Positions 45,302-53,570 of a DNA stretch of 64,000 nucleotides are shown piece after piece (the stretch's first letter is position 1; each line of letters starts with the position of its first letter). A program made the position numbers and the translations under genes. The notes beneath the pieces are model-generated. The model was not told the origin of the DNA, made no database searches, and saw only the letters and a program-made list of their open reading frames with translations. The stretch is from Bacteroidales bacterium. Its GTDB lineage: Bacteria; Bacteroidota; Bacteroidia; Bacteroidales; WCHB1-69. The stretch is taken from NCBI GenBank assembly GCA_024686335.1, contig JAILCI010000060.1, positions 16,442 to 80,441 of the forward strand. The letters run 5' to 3'.

Positions 45302-46477
45302 ATGAACAAAAAAATAGCCTTCTTATTGTGTTTAGCAATATTTTTTATCGGAGGCACAATATGCGCTCAAACAGAGCAAAAACCATTCAAAGTGGTAATT
45401 GACGCTGGTCACGGAGGCCATGATCCGGGATGCAACGGCGTTCACTCCAAAGAGAAAGACGTATGTCTTTCCACGGCACTCAAATTAGGCAAGCTCATCA
45501 CCGACAATTGTCCGAATGTGAAGGTCATATACACTCGAAAAACGGACGTATTCATCGAGTTATACCGTCGAGCACAGATTGCCAATACCAACAAAGCCGA
45601 TGTGTTCATCTCCATACATTGCAATGCAGCCGAGAACACCTCTGCAGGCGGTACGGAGACTTGGGTTATGGGACTCCACAAAAGCGAGTCCAACCAAGCT
45701 GTTGCACGAGCAGAGAACTCGGCCATTCTCAAGGAGAAAAACTATGAAAACAACTACGAAGGCTACAACCCCAACTCTCCGGAAGCCAACATCATTTTCG
45801 CACTCTATTCCAACGCATACCTCACAAACTCTATTCTTCTTGCCAACAAAGTGCAGAAGAGTCTTGTAAACACCAACCACTTCACCAACCGAGGTGTCAA
45901 GCAGGCTGGTTTTTGGGTACTCCATAAAGTTGCCATGCCTAGCATCCTCATCGAATTAGGTTTTCTGACCAATGCCGAGAATGAGAAGTATCTAACTAGT
46001 GACGCCAACCTCAACAAAATGGCCACGGCCATCTATAAGGGATTCGTAGATTACTATAACACGGTCACCAACCACAATTTGGAAACTTCACCGTCTACAC
46101 CTCTCCCAGCAACAGAGGCTAAAGAAGAGACTGCTGACAAGACAAACACAGAAGAAAAAGAGAACAAAATTACCCCTCAACCATCCCCTCTCGTGTCGAC
46201 TAAAGAGTTCAAGAATGACGTGCATTTCAAAGTTCAATTCTTGAGTTCTCCGAAAAAGATTGCCCTCACTGACAAGCAATTCAACAATATTCCTGATCTA
46301 AACTGTTACTATGAAAACTCCCTCTGGAAATATACTGCTGGCGACGAGCCCACACAAGCCGACGCCGCAAATATTCTCAAAGAGCTGAAAAGCCGCTATA
46401 ATGATGCATTCATCATCGCATTCCAAGGAGATAAAAAAATCACAGTGTCAGAAGCCAATGCTTTGCTAAAAAAATGA
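45302..46477 (+). CDS. N-acetylmuramoyl-L-alanine amidase (Amidase_3)
   Basis: 391 residues; cleaves the bond between muramic acid and the stem peptide in the periplasm, helping daughter cells separate. Signal peptide MKKIAFLLCLAIFFIGGTICAQ-like at the start. Zinc ligands are in VIDAGHGGHDPG, SKEKDV and SIHCNA, and the catalytic Glu is in ILIELGFLTN, so the enzyme looks active. A Thr/Glu/Pro linker (about 265-300) leads to a C-terminal SPOR-like region (VHFKVQFLSSPKKI). The MCE gene follows directly, but with its own promoter in the stop-codon region. Confidence 0.92.
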   Translation: MNKKIAFLLCLAIFFIGGTICAQTEQKPFKVVIDAGHGGHDPGCNGVHSKEKDVCLSTALKLGKLITDNCPNVKVIYTRKTDVFIELYRRAQIANTNKADVFISIHCNAAENTSAGGTETWVMGLHKSESNQAVARAENSAILKEKNYENNYEGYNPNSPEANIIFALYSNAYLTNSILLANKVQKSLVNTNHFTNRGVKQAGFWVLHKVAMPSILIELGFLTNAENEKYLTSDANLNKMATAIYKGFVDYYNTVTNHNLETSPSTPLPATEAKEETADKTNTEEKENKITPQPSPLVSTKEFKNDVHFKVQFLSSPKKIALTDKQFNNIPDLNCYYENSLWKYTAGDEPTQADAANILKELKSRYNDAFIIAFQGDKKITVSEANALLKK

Positions 46478-46485
46478 TATCTTTG
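46478..46485 (+). promoter_or_regulatory. -7 element for MCE gene, at the amidase stop
   Basis: TATCTTTG immediately after the amidase stop codon. It places transcription start near 46491 and so supports ATG 46504, not the 46474 ATG that overlaps the amidase stop, for monocistronic messages. Confidence 0.6.
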
Positions 46486-46503
46486 CAGCCGATTCGAAAA
46501 GAT

Positions 46504-47478
46504 ATGAGCAAAGACAATAAAAAACAGCAATACACTAATAACACAACCCGCAATATCAAAGTTGCCCTGTTCGCCATCCTTGCCCTCGTCATCCTCTATG
46601 TAGGCATAAAATTCCTGAAAGGCATCAAAATCTTTGGGCATAAGCAGTACTACTACGGAGTTTTTGAAGACGTCGGCGGACTTCACGAGAGCACCAACCT
46701 GCTCCTCAACGGTTATCCTATCGGCAAGGTGACAGAAGTATCCCTACTGAGCAGTAATCCTGTACGCATCTGTGCCGAATTCATGGTCACTGAAGACCTT
46801 GATATTCCCTCAGACTCCAAATTTTTGGTAGCTCAGACGGACATCTTGGGCGGCGTAGCTGTCAACGTGGTGCTAGGTTCTTCCCCAAAGATGGCCGCAA
46901 AAGGTGATACCCTATCTTGCGGTATCCAAGGCGGCGGTCTGACTGACGGATTGGATGACCTCAAAGGACAGCTTTCAAGTGTCTTGTCCTCCATCGACAC
47001 CATCGGCCTCTCCCTGAAGCAATCCTTCAACCCCAACGACGAGCAAAACGGTGCCATCATGCTCAAGAGCACTCTCGTCAACTTGGAAGCAACAACCCAA
47101 CACCTCAACAAGTTGCTTGCCAACAACGAGGCTAAGGTCACTAATGCTGTCAGCAAACTCAACGAGCTCTCCACCACCCTCAATGATGCCAGTCCTAAGA
47201 TTGACGCTATCATCAACAATCTAGACAACATCACTGACTCTATAGCTCAGAGCAATGTATCCACTCTCATCAACGACGCACAACAAACTGTCAACCACCT
47301 CAATGCCATCACTAGTAGCATAGAGAAGGGCGAAGGTTCTGTGGGCCAACTGATGAACAACGACTCACTATACAACAACATCAACAGCACGGTTGAGCAA
47401 CTCAATACTCTTCTCAAAGATTTCCAAGCTCATCCTAGTCGCTACATCAACATCTTCGGAAGAAAAAAAGATAAATAA
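46504..47478 (+). CDS. MlaD/MCE-domain lipid-transport protein
   Basis: 324 residues with one N-terminal membrane anchor (VALFAILALVILYVGIKFL) and an MCE domain (about 40-125; YYYGVFEDVGGLHESTNLLLNG, SKFLVAQTDILGGVAV). The rest is helical and coiled-coil, rich in Asn/Ser/Leu, as in periplasmic MlaD/PqiB relatives that move phospholipids between membranes. No permease or ATPase partner (MlaE/F) is next to it here; in other Bacteroidetes they are often encoded elsewhere. Alternative start at 46474 gives ten more residues. Confidence 0.87.
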   Translation: MSKDNKKQQYTNNTTRNIKVALFAILALVILYVGIKFLKGIKIFGHKQYYYGVFEDVGGLHESTNLLLNGYPIGKVTEVSLLSSNPVRICAEFMVTEDLDIPSDSKFLVAQTDILGGVAVNVVLGSSPKMAAKGDTLSCGIQGGGLTDGLDDLKGQLSSVLSSIDTIGLSLKQSFNPNDEQNGAIMLKSTLVNLEATTQHLNKLLANNEAKVTNAVSKLNELSTTLNDASPKIDAIINNLDNITDSIAQSNVSTLINDAQQTVNHLNAITSSIEKGEGSVGQLMNNDSLYNNINSTVEQLNTLLKDFQAHPSRYINIFGRKKDK

Positions 47479-47506
47479 TAATCATCAAAAATAATCACAT
47501 ACAGAT

Positions 47507-47968
47507 ATGTCATTAGAAATCATAGGCGTTTTAAGAGCAAAATTACCCATACAACAGGGCACCAGCAAAACTGGCAACCAATGGATGAAACAAGAATTCG
47601 TCATCGAGACACAGGAACAATATCCAAGAAAGATATGCGCCAACCTGTGGGGTGACAAAACAGACATGTTGAACCAATTCCAGGAGGGACAGCTTGTTAA
47701 GGTATCCTTCGACCTGGAGTCTCGCGAGTTCAACGGCAGATGGTACACCGACGTGAAAGCTTGGAAATTGGAGAACCCGCAAATGCAAACTCCAACCATG
47801 CCTGCCAACTACCTGCAGCCACAAGCTCCTCAGCCACAGCAACCCGCATATGCTCCACAGCAACCTGCACAACCTGGCATCCCATCCGCTCCCGCCTCCA
47901 CCCTGCCGGATTTGCCTGGTGAGGATACATTCACTGACTATGGTTCAATGGACGATATGCCATTCTAA
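47507..47968 (+). CDS. DUF3127 OB-fold protein with SSB-like C-terminal tip
   Basis: 153 residues, cytoplasmic. The first 95 residues are a compact beta domain (LEIIGVLRAKLPIQQG, WMKQEFVIETQEQYPRKI, LVKVSFDLESREFNGRWYT), matching DUF3127, which is expected to be an OB-fold. A Pro/Gln-rich linker (100-135) leads to an acidic end that finishes in SMDDMPF. This layout (OB-fold, Gln/Pro linker, acidic tip ending DDxPF) is that of bacterial single-stranded DNA-binding proteins, whose tip docks repair enzymes. It is distinct from canonical SSB in sequence. Function is inference. Confidence 0.8.
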   Translation: MSLEIIGVLRAKLPIQQGTSKTGNQWMKQEFVIETQEQYPRKICANLWGDKTDMLNQFQEGQLVKVSFDLESREFNGRWYTDVKAWKLENPQMQTPTMPANYLQPQAPQPQQPAYAPQQPAQPGIPSAPASTLPDLPGEDTFTDYGSMDDMPF

Positions 47969-47979
47969 AACCCACGATT

Positions 47980-48777
47980 ATGAGCTACGGAGTCTGTTTG
48001 CAGATGGCAGCGCCCCTACGCGCTGCTGATTCCCACCGTTCAGAAATGGTCTCTCAACTGCTGTTCGGCGAGACCTATTCCGTGTTGGAAACAACCCGTG
48101 ATTGGTTACGCATCTGCGTCACCGACTGCGAATACGAAGGATGGATCAGCATCCGCCAACATACACCTATGTCTGATGAGGAGTTCAACGAATATATAAA
48201 GACTCCGCATTACCGAGTCATAAATCAGTTCCTATACCTCCGCGACATGGCCACGACTATCATTTTCCCGATAGCCTTAGGCTCTCAGTTTCCAATACCA
48301 CATGACGGCACCTTCCAACTAGGCGGTCATCAATACGCTGTAGAACTACCTGAAGAGAAGCCCTTAATGCATCACGAAGGAGTCACCGAACTGCAAGAGC
48401 GTCTTCTCTCTGTCGCTTTCCAGTATCTCAATGCTCCATATTTGTGGGGTGGACGCACCCCTGCCGGTATTGACTGCTCCGGATTCGTACAAAATGTCTT
48501 TGCCTCCATAGGCATCATTCTCCCCCGCGACGCCTCACAACAGGTGAGCTGCGGCCAAACCGTCGACTTTATCCAGGAAACCCGCATCGGCGATGTCGCT
48601 TTCTTCCAGAATGAGGAAGGTAACATTGTTCATACCGGTATCATCTGTGGTTTTCAGCAGATTATTCACTCCTGCGGTTATGTGCAGATCAACACTATCG
48701 ACGAGACTGGCATTTACCATCAAGGACTTCATCGCTACACGCACCAACTGCGTATCATCAAACGTCTTTTTGACTAA
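47980..48777 (+). CDS. NlpC/P60 cysteine peptidase with SH3 domain
   Basis: 265 residues. An SH3b-like N-terminus (about 1-120) precedes an NlpC/P60 domain (about 135-260) with Cys in GIDCSGFVQ, His in NIVHTGII and a third polar residue in IIHSCGYV. It resembles dipeptidyl-peptidase VI-type enzymes that cleave gamma-D-Glu-diamino acid bonds in cell-wall peptides. No signal peptide is evident, so it may act on recycled muropeptides in the cytoplasm. It lies between the DUF3127 gene (11 bp) and mltG (3 bp). Confidence 0.87.
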   Translation: MSYGVCLQMAAPLRAADSHRSEMVSQLLFGETYSVLETTRDWLRICVTDCEYEGWISIRQHTPMSDEEFNEYIKTPHYRVINQFLYLRDMATTIIFPIALGSQFPIPHDGTFQLGGHQYAVELPEEKPLMHHEGVTELQERLLSVAFQYLNAPYLWGGRTPAGIDCSGFVQNVFASIGIILPRDASQQVSCGQTVDFIQETRIGDVAFFQNEEGNIVHTGIICGFQQIIHSCGYVQINTIDETGIYHQGLHRYTHQLRIIKRLFD

Positions 48778-48780
48778 CAA

Positions 48781-49803
48781 ATGAAAAAGAAAATCCTCAT
48801 AGTGCTCCTTTGTCTGGCGTGTATCGGCGCTGCCACCATAGGAGGTATGGCTTATATTCTCTTCGGCAATAATACGCAAGTTCAAGAAAACACCCGCTTC
48901 GTTGTTCCACAAAACACATCTATGGAACAACTGAAGACCCAACTCTGCGAGCAACAGATTCTCCGCAATGAGAAGACATTCCAATGGGTCTGCCAAATGA
49001 TGCGTTTCAAGACACCTCGCACCGGCAAGTATACTATTGAACCGGGGACCAGCAACATTCAGTTGGTAAGGCAATTACGCCGCGGGCAACATTTCCCAGT
49101 TGATTTCACCTTTAACAACCTCCGCACAGTTGACCAATTGGTGCAAAAAACCGATGGCAAGTTTTTCTTCGAAAAGGAGGAACTTGACTCTCTGCTCAAA
49201 GACACTACTTTTTTACATCAACACGGTCTCACAACCGCCACTCTACCCTCTATCTTCATACCCAACAGCTATCAGATCTATTACGACATAACTGCCAAAG
49301 ACTTTTTTGACAAAATGTATGGTGAGTACCAAAAGTTCTGGACCGACAGTCGAAAGCAATTGGCCGACTCCATTGGATTGACACCTGCTGAAGTCTCTAC
49401 ATTAGCTTCAATAGTTGAAGAAGAAAACCGCAAACCCGCAGAAAAGAGCATCATTGCCGGACTCTATATCAACAGATTGCACAAGGGCATGCTTTTACAG
49501 TCAGATCCAACTGTCAAGTTTGCCCTCGGCGACTTCACTCGTCAACGCATTCTCAATGCAGACCTACAGGTAGATTCTCCTTATAATACATACAAATACC
49601 GTGGATTGCCACCAGGACCAATTCGTATTCCTGAAGCCTCCACGTTAGACTCCGTGCTCCACTATCGTCATCACGACTACCTTTACATGTGCGCTAAAGA
49701 GGACTTCTCTGGTTATCACAACTTCACCTCCTCATCAGCCGTACACGCACAAAATGCTGCTCGCTATCGCACAGCTCTAAACAAACGAAACATCAAACAC
49801 TAA
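48781..49803 (+). CDS. mltG: Endolytic murein transglycosylase MltG
   Basis: 340 residues; cuts nascent glycan strands at the inner membrane and so helps set strand length. One N-terminal membrane segment (ILIVLLCLACIGAATIGGMAYIL, positions 4-26), then a LysM-like region and the YceG catalytic domain. The catalytic Glu lies in ASIVEEENRKPAE, with LYINRLHKGMLLQSDPTV and NTYKYRGLPPGPI as flanking signatures. Starts 3 bp after the NlpC/P60 gene and ends 4 bp before the ROK kinase gene. Confidence 0.93.
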   Translation: MKKKILIVLLCLACIGAATIGGMAYILFGNNTQVQENTRFVVPQNTSMEQLKTQLCEQQILRNEKTFQWVCQMMRFKTPRTGKYTIEPGTSNIQLVRQLRRGQHFPVDFTFNNLRTVDQLVQKTDGKFFFEKEELDSLLKDTTFLHQHGLTTATLPSIFIPNSYQIYYDITAKDFFDKMYGEYQKFWTDSRKQLADSIGLTPAEVSTLASIVEEENRKPAEKSIIAGLYINRLHKGMLLQSDPTVKFALGDFTRQRILNADLQVDSPYNTYKYRGLPPGPIRIPEASTLDSVLHYRHHDYLYMCAKEDFSGYHNFTSSSAVHAQNAARYRTALNKRNIKH

Positions 49804-49807
49804 TACT

Positions 49808-50743
49808 ATGCATACCTACGCCATCGGCATCGACATCGGTGCTACCAACACTGTTATCGGACTGGTCCGAAACGACGGACAAATCGTGGGCAAGGAAACA
49901 CTCCCCACCCAGATCTACACTGAGACGAAGAGCTACATCCACGACATCGTCGAAGCCATACGCAAAGTTATGAAAGACTGCAAAGTAGAGGCTATTGAAC
50001 GAGTCGGTATCGGCTCTCCTAACAGCAGCTATGAAACTGGATGCATTGAAGAGAACACCGTCAACCTCCGAATCAAAGAACGCATTCCCATCTGTAAAAT
50101 GATCACGGAGGAGTTAGGAGTTCCAGCCGCTTTAGACAATGACGCCAATGCCGCAGCCTTAGGCGAATTGGTATATGGCGGAGCAAAAGGGATGAGCAAC
50201 TTCATCGTCTATACCCTCGGTACAGGCGTGGGTAGCGGTATCGTCATAGATGGCAAAGTGTTGCGTGGCCATCGTGGCTTCGCCGGTGAACTGGGTCACG
50301 TCATCGTGGATCCCCATGGCCGTAAATGCGGTTGTGGACGTGTAGGATGCCTAGAGACATACGCAGCAGCAGCCTCCATCTGCCGCAACTACCTCGAAGC
50401 CCATGCTGAGATGACTGGTTCCGAACCGACTGAAGAACAGAAGAACATCACGTGCAAACATGTCGGCGAACTGGCCGCACAAGGTGACAAGGCCGCCATA
50501 GCTGCCTATGACAAAGCCGCCTACTGGCTTGGCTTCGCCCTCGCCAACGCAGTGGCCTTCTCCGAACCGGAAGGCATCTTCCTCTTCGGAGGCCCAACAC
50601 AAGTGGGCGACATCCTTATGAAACCCCTTAAAAAATATTTCGAGGAACAATTACTCTTCCTCTACAAAGGAAAGGTTCTCGTAGAACTATCACATCTGCC
50701 TTCTAATGACGCCGCCATTCTTGGTGCCGCCGCTTTACAATAA
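49808..50743 (+). CDS. ROK-family sugar kinase (probable glucokinase)
   Basis: 311 residues; phosphorylates glucose or a related sugar with ATP. N-terminal phosphate motif GIDIGATNTVIGLV, DNDANAAALGE for the sugar site with catalytic Asp, TLGTGVGSGIVI for ATP binding, and the ROK zinc/Cys motif CGCGRVGCLETYAA. Length and motifs fit glucokinase; N-acetylhexosamine kinase or fructokinase cannot be excluded. Cytoplasmic. Last gene of the envelope group. Confidence 0.88.
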   Translation: MHTYAIGIDIGATNTVIGLVRNDGQIVGKETLPTQIYTETKSYIHDIVEAIRKVMKDCKVEAIERVGIGSPNSSYETGCIEENTVNLRIKERIPICKMITEELGVPAALDNDANAAALGELVYGGAKGMSNFIVYTLGTGVGSGIVIDGKVLRGHRGFAGELGHVIVDPHGRKCGCGRVGCLETYAAAASICRNYLEAHAEMTGSEPTEEQKNITCKHVGELAAQGDKAAIAAYDKAAYWLGFALANAVAFSEPEGIFLFGGPTQVGDILMKPLKKYFEEQLLFLYKGKVLVELSHLPSNDAAILGAAALQ

Positions 50744-50802
50744 AATCCGATTAACTGCCCCCAAAAGACATCTAACTCATTGTATTTTAAGCAATAATAA
50801 TT

Positions 50803-50821
50803 TTGTGTATTTTTTACACAA
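50803..50821. promoter_or_regulatory. Inverted repeat upstream of GNAT gene
   Basis: TTGTGTA, 5-bp spacer, TACACAA: a perfect 7-bp inverted repeat located about 16-34 bp upstream of the -7 element at 50837. Shape and half-site (TGTG...CACA) resemble a CRP/FNR-family operator. Confidence 0.4.
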
Positions 50822-50836
50822 GATAAGATATTTTTA

Positions 50837-50844
50837 TATATTTG
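50837..50844 (+). promoter_or_regulatory. -7 element for GNAT/SDR pair
   Basis: TATATTTG, exact motif, 27 bp before ATG 50872. Confidence 0.65.
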
Positions 50845-50871
50845 CAGCATTGTTTCTAACAATCTTTCACT

Positions 50872-51978
50872 ATGGAAATCCGAGAGGTCACTACCAGAGC
50901 TCAAAAGAAGCTTTTCGTGAAATTTCCGAAAAAGCTTTATGCCAACTGCCCCTATTTTGTTCCACCTTTGGAAAAAGGAGAACTAGCAGAGATGTACCAC
51001 CACCCAGCATTGGAATTCTGCGACGTCAAATACTGGCTTTGCTACGATGGAAAGGACGTTGTGGGGCGAGTGGCCGGCATCGTCAATAGAAAATATAATG
51101 AACTCAAAAAACAACGACGAGTACGATTTGGCTGGCTCGACTTCATCGACAACCCCGAGGTGGCCCGCCTGCTGCTGAAGACTGTCGAGGAGTGGGGTAA
51201 AGCACAAGGAATGAGTGAAATCTGCGGTCCTTCCAGATTCTCCAATATGCAAAAACAAGCTATGCTAGTAGATGGTTTTGACCAAATGCCTTCCATCACT
51301 GGAGATTACAACTACCCTTACTACCCTTCCACATTAGAAAACGTTCTGCATTTTGAAAAAGAGGTGGACTATATCCAATATAAAGTGCCTGTTGGCGAGG
51401 TCCCTGAGCGCTTCAACCGCCTTTGCGAACTGGTGAAAAACAAATATCATGTACGCCTGAAACCCAGCCACAACAAGGCGGAACTGCGAGCAAATGGTCG
51501 GAAATTTTTCCAAGTACTAAACCGAAGCTACGTCAACATATTCAACTTTATCCCATTGACAGACAAAGAGATAGATTGGGAGATCGACACCAACTTCATC
51601 ATCGCAGACCTCGATTTGGTATCATTAATCGTTGATGAAAACGACGAACCCGTAGGTTTGGCAATGTGCCTTCCGTCCTTAAGCAAGGCCTTCCAAAAAG
51701 TTAACGGCAAACTCTTCCCCTTTGGTTGGTGGCACATCGTCCAGGCACGGAAGAAAAATGATCTGGTGGACATGTTTCTCACGGGTGTGGCTCCAGAGTA
51801 TTTAAACAGCGGCATCCACGTGCTCTACCACAAGCAGTTACATGAGGCCTTCATAAAAAAAGGGTACAAATATGCCATCGCATCTCAGCAATTGGAGAAC
51901 AACCCTGCAGCGTTGGTATGGAAAAAATATGGCGGAGAGATCATCATACGCCGCCGCTGCTATCATAAAGATTTGTAA
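50872..51978 (+). CDS. GNAT-fold N-acyltransferase family protein (YghO-like)
   Basis: 368 residues, cytoplasmic. The opening IREVTTRAQKKLFVKFPKKLY, with VPPLEKGE soon after, is the signature of a large GNAT-superfamily group of uncertain function that includes E. coli YghO. VVGRVAGIVN and LVSLIVDENDEPVGLAMCLP are acyl-CoA/ACP-binding-like strands, and GVAPEYLNSGIHVLYHKQL resembles the second half of a GNAT core. The stop overlaps the ATG of a short-chain dehydrogenase as TAATG. GNAT-type acyltransferases are known to make ceramide in Caulobacter; a sphingolipid role here is inference from this family and its reductase neighbour. Confidence 0.78.
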   Translation: MEIREVTTRAQKKLFVKFPKKLYANCPYFVPPLEKGELAEMYHHPALEFCDVKYWLCYDGKDVVGRVAGIVNRKYNELKKQRRVRFGWLDFIDNPEVARLLLKTVEEWGKAQGMSEICGPSRFSNMQKQAMLVDGFDQMPSITGDYNYPYYPSTLENVLHFEKEVDYIQYKVPVGEVPERFNRLCELVKNKYHVRLKPSHNKAELRANGRKFFQVLNRSYVNIFNFIPLTDKEIDWEIDTNFIIADLDLVSLIVDENDEPVGLAMCLPSLSKAFQKVNGKLFPFGWWHIVQARKKNDLVDMFLTGVAPEYLNSGIHVLYHKQLHEAFIKKGYKYAIASQQLENNPAALVWKKYGGEIIIRRRCYHKDL

Positions 51979-52754
51979 TGATGGATGACAAAACCTTTGC
52001 ATTGGTTACCGGCGCATCCGGAGGGCTGGGCCGTGAACTCTCGGAAGAATTGGCTCGCAGAGGTTACAACCTCATTCTCACTGGTACAAGCCATCGTGTG
52101 GAACTCTTTGCCGAGGAACTGCGCAAACGCCATAACGTGGACATAATCGCACGTATCGCCAACCTTACCAACCGCGAAGAGATTCTTCGACTAACATCCG
52201 AAATCAATGACAATTACGATCTTTTTATGCTGGTCAACAATGCCGGTACGGGCGGTTCCCAATCATTCGAAAAAGTCTCGAGTGAATATCTGGAAAACAT
52301 CATCGACCTCAATGTGCGTGCTACCACCCTACTGACTCACGAACTACTACCCAACCTGAAACGCCAGAAGAGAGGCTACATCCTCAATATCGGCAGCATG
52401 GCCGCTCACAACCCCACAGCCTACAAGACCGTCTATCCTGCCTCCAAAGCATTTATCTGGAGTTTTTCCCTCGGCCTTCGTGAAGAACTGAAGGGGACTT
52501 CCGTATCCGTCAGCATCGCCTCTCCCGGCGCTATGGCTACCAGTCCTGAGATCACCGCCCGTATAGAACGCCAAGGTTTCTGGGGCAAAGCGACTCTGAA
52601 AAAGACAAGCGCAATCGCACAAAAATGCATACGCCAGACTCTCAAAGGGAAAAGACATATTGTAATCAACCCCTTGAGTCTTACCCTCACCTGTCTCCTA
52701 CCAGACTGTATTCGTGTGCCCATACTCTCCAGCATCGTCAAAAAAGAACTATAA
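51978..52754 (+). CDS. Short-chain dehydrogenase/reductase
   Basis: 258 residues, Rossmann fold. NAD(P)-binding TGASGGLGRELSEEL, the NNAG motif (VNNAGTGGS), catalytic Ser in LNIGSMAAHNP, and the YxxxK motif in TVYPASKAFIWS are intact. The C-terminal third (KGKRHIVINPLSLTLTCLL) is hydrophobic as in membrane-associated 3-ketoacyl or 3-ketosphinganine reductases. Start ATG overlaps the preceding stop (TAATG; ATG at 51981 also possible). Reductase of a long-chain substrate is plausible, not proven. Confidence 0.85.
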   Translation: MMDDKTFALVTGASGGLGRELSEELARRGYNLILTGTSHRVELFAEELRKRHNVDIIARIANLTNREEILRLTSEINDNYDLFMLVNNAGTGGSQSFEKVSSEYLENIIDLNVRATTLLTHELLPNLKRQKRGYILNIGSMAAHNPTAYKTVYPASKAFIWSFSLGLREELKGTSVSVSIASPGAMATSPEITARIERQGFWGKATLKKTSAIAQKCIRQTLKGKRHIVINPLSLTLTCLLPDCIRVPILSSIVKKEL

Positions 52755-52798
52755 TTAAGCTTAATAAATTCATAATTTCATAGTTTCATAAAAAAACA

Positions 52799-52806
52799 TA
52801 CTTTTG
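52799..52806 (+). promoter_or_regulatory. -7 element for small outer-membrane protein
   Basis: TACTTTTG, exact motif, only 5 bp before ATG 52812, which predicts an almost leaderless message. Confidence 0.65.
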
Positions 52807-52811
52807 CTGCT

Positions 52812-53432
52812 ATGAAAAAAATTGTCATTTTACTCGCATGTAGCATACTCGTACTGTTACAACCCGCACAAGCACAGAAGCCGCATAGCGACTTATACAA
52901 CGAGATTGGTGTCGATGCTGGTCCCTACTCATTTGGTGGGGGATTCCTCTTGGGCACAGTCAACTTCTTTACTGCCCTGGGAAATACTATAGGCCATCAA
53001 ACCTATGACATGAAATATTATGGAGCGTATGACATACACTACTATAGGCACGTAGCGCATTGGTGTCAGGTAGGTGTAAAAGCAACTGTTGAGGGCAGTC
53101 GCACAACTCGCTACACCGACTCGCTAAGGACTGCTGTCAAAAGCATTGACGACAACATCATTTTTACAGTAATGCCCAGTGTCCGATTCACCTATCTCAA
53201 TCGCCCATGGGTACGCCTTTACTCTGGTGCAGAAATTGGCGTTGGCTACCTTTTTAACAAGAACCAAGATTTTTCTAAGGATGACAGTGAAGAGGAGAAA
53301 GGTAACAACTTCTTCCCCGCTTTTAATGTCAATGTTTTTGGAGTAAATGTTGGCAAAAAGTTTTATGGACTTTTCGAGCTGAATGCCGGCTTTGAATCCA
53401 TTGTCAAGGTGGGCATCGGCGCAAGATTCTAA
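52812..53432 (+). CDS. Small outer-membrane beta-barrel protein, unknown function
   Basis: 206 residues. Signal peptide (MKKIVILLACSILVLLQPAQAQ) followed by amphipathic beta strands rich in Tyr, Gly and Phe, with a terminal strand FESIVKVGIGARF ending in Phe, the usual barrel-assembly signal. Size fits an eight-stranded barrel of the OmpX/OmpW class. A charged loop DFSKDDSEEEKGNN (about 155-168) is probably surface-exposed. No named family recognised. Confidence 0.72.
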   Translation: MKKIVILLACSILVLLQPAQAQKPHSDLYNEIGVDAGPYSFGGGFLLGTVNFFTALGNTIGHQTYDMKYYGAYDIHYYRHVAHWCQVGVKATVEGSRTTRYTDSLRTAVKSIDDNIIFTVMPSVRFTYLNRPWVRLYSGAEIGVGYLFNKNQDFSKDDSEEEKGNNFFPAFNVNVFGVNVGKKFYGLFELNAGFESIVKVGIGARF

Positions 53433-53486
53433 GAGTAAAAAAAAACGCATTTTTTTTGTAAAAATACTCTCTAATAATTACCCATT

Positions 53487-53518
53487 AAAAATGCTTACGA
53501 GAATAAGCATTTTTTTTT
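53487..53518 (+). terminator. Rho-independent terminator
   Basis: Stem AAAAATGCTTA / TAAGCATTTTT with a 6-nt loop and a T run. The T-run merges into the ppdK -7 element at 53518-53525. Confidence 0.9.
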
Positions 53519-53525
53519 ATTTTTG
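53518..53525 (+). promoter_or_regulatory. -7 element for ppdK
   Basis: TATTTTTG, exact motif, 45 bp before ATG 53571, sharing its first base with the preceding terminator tail. Confidence 0.65.
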
Positions 53526-53570
53526 CACCGCTTAAGAAATAATACTAATTTTTAATTTAAATAACTGAAT

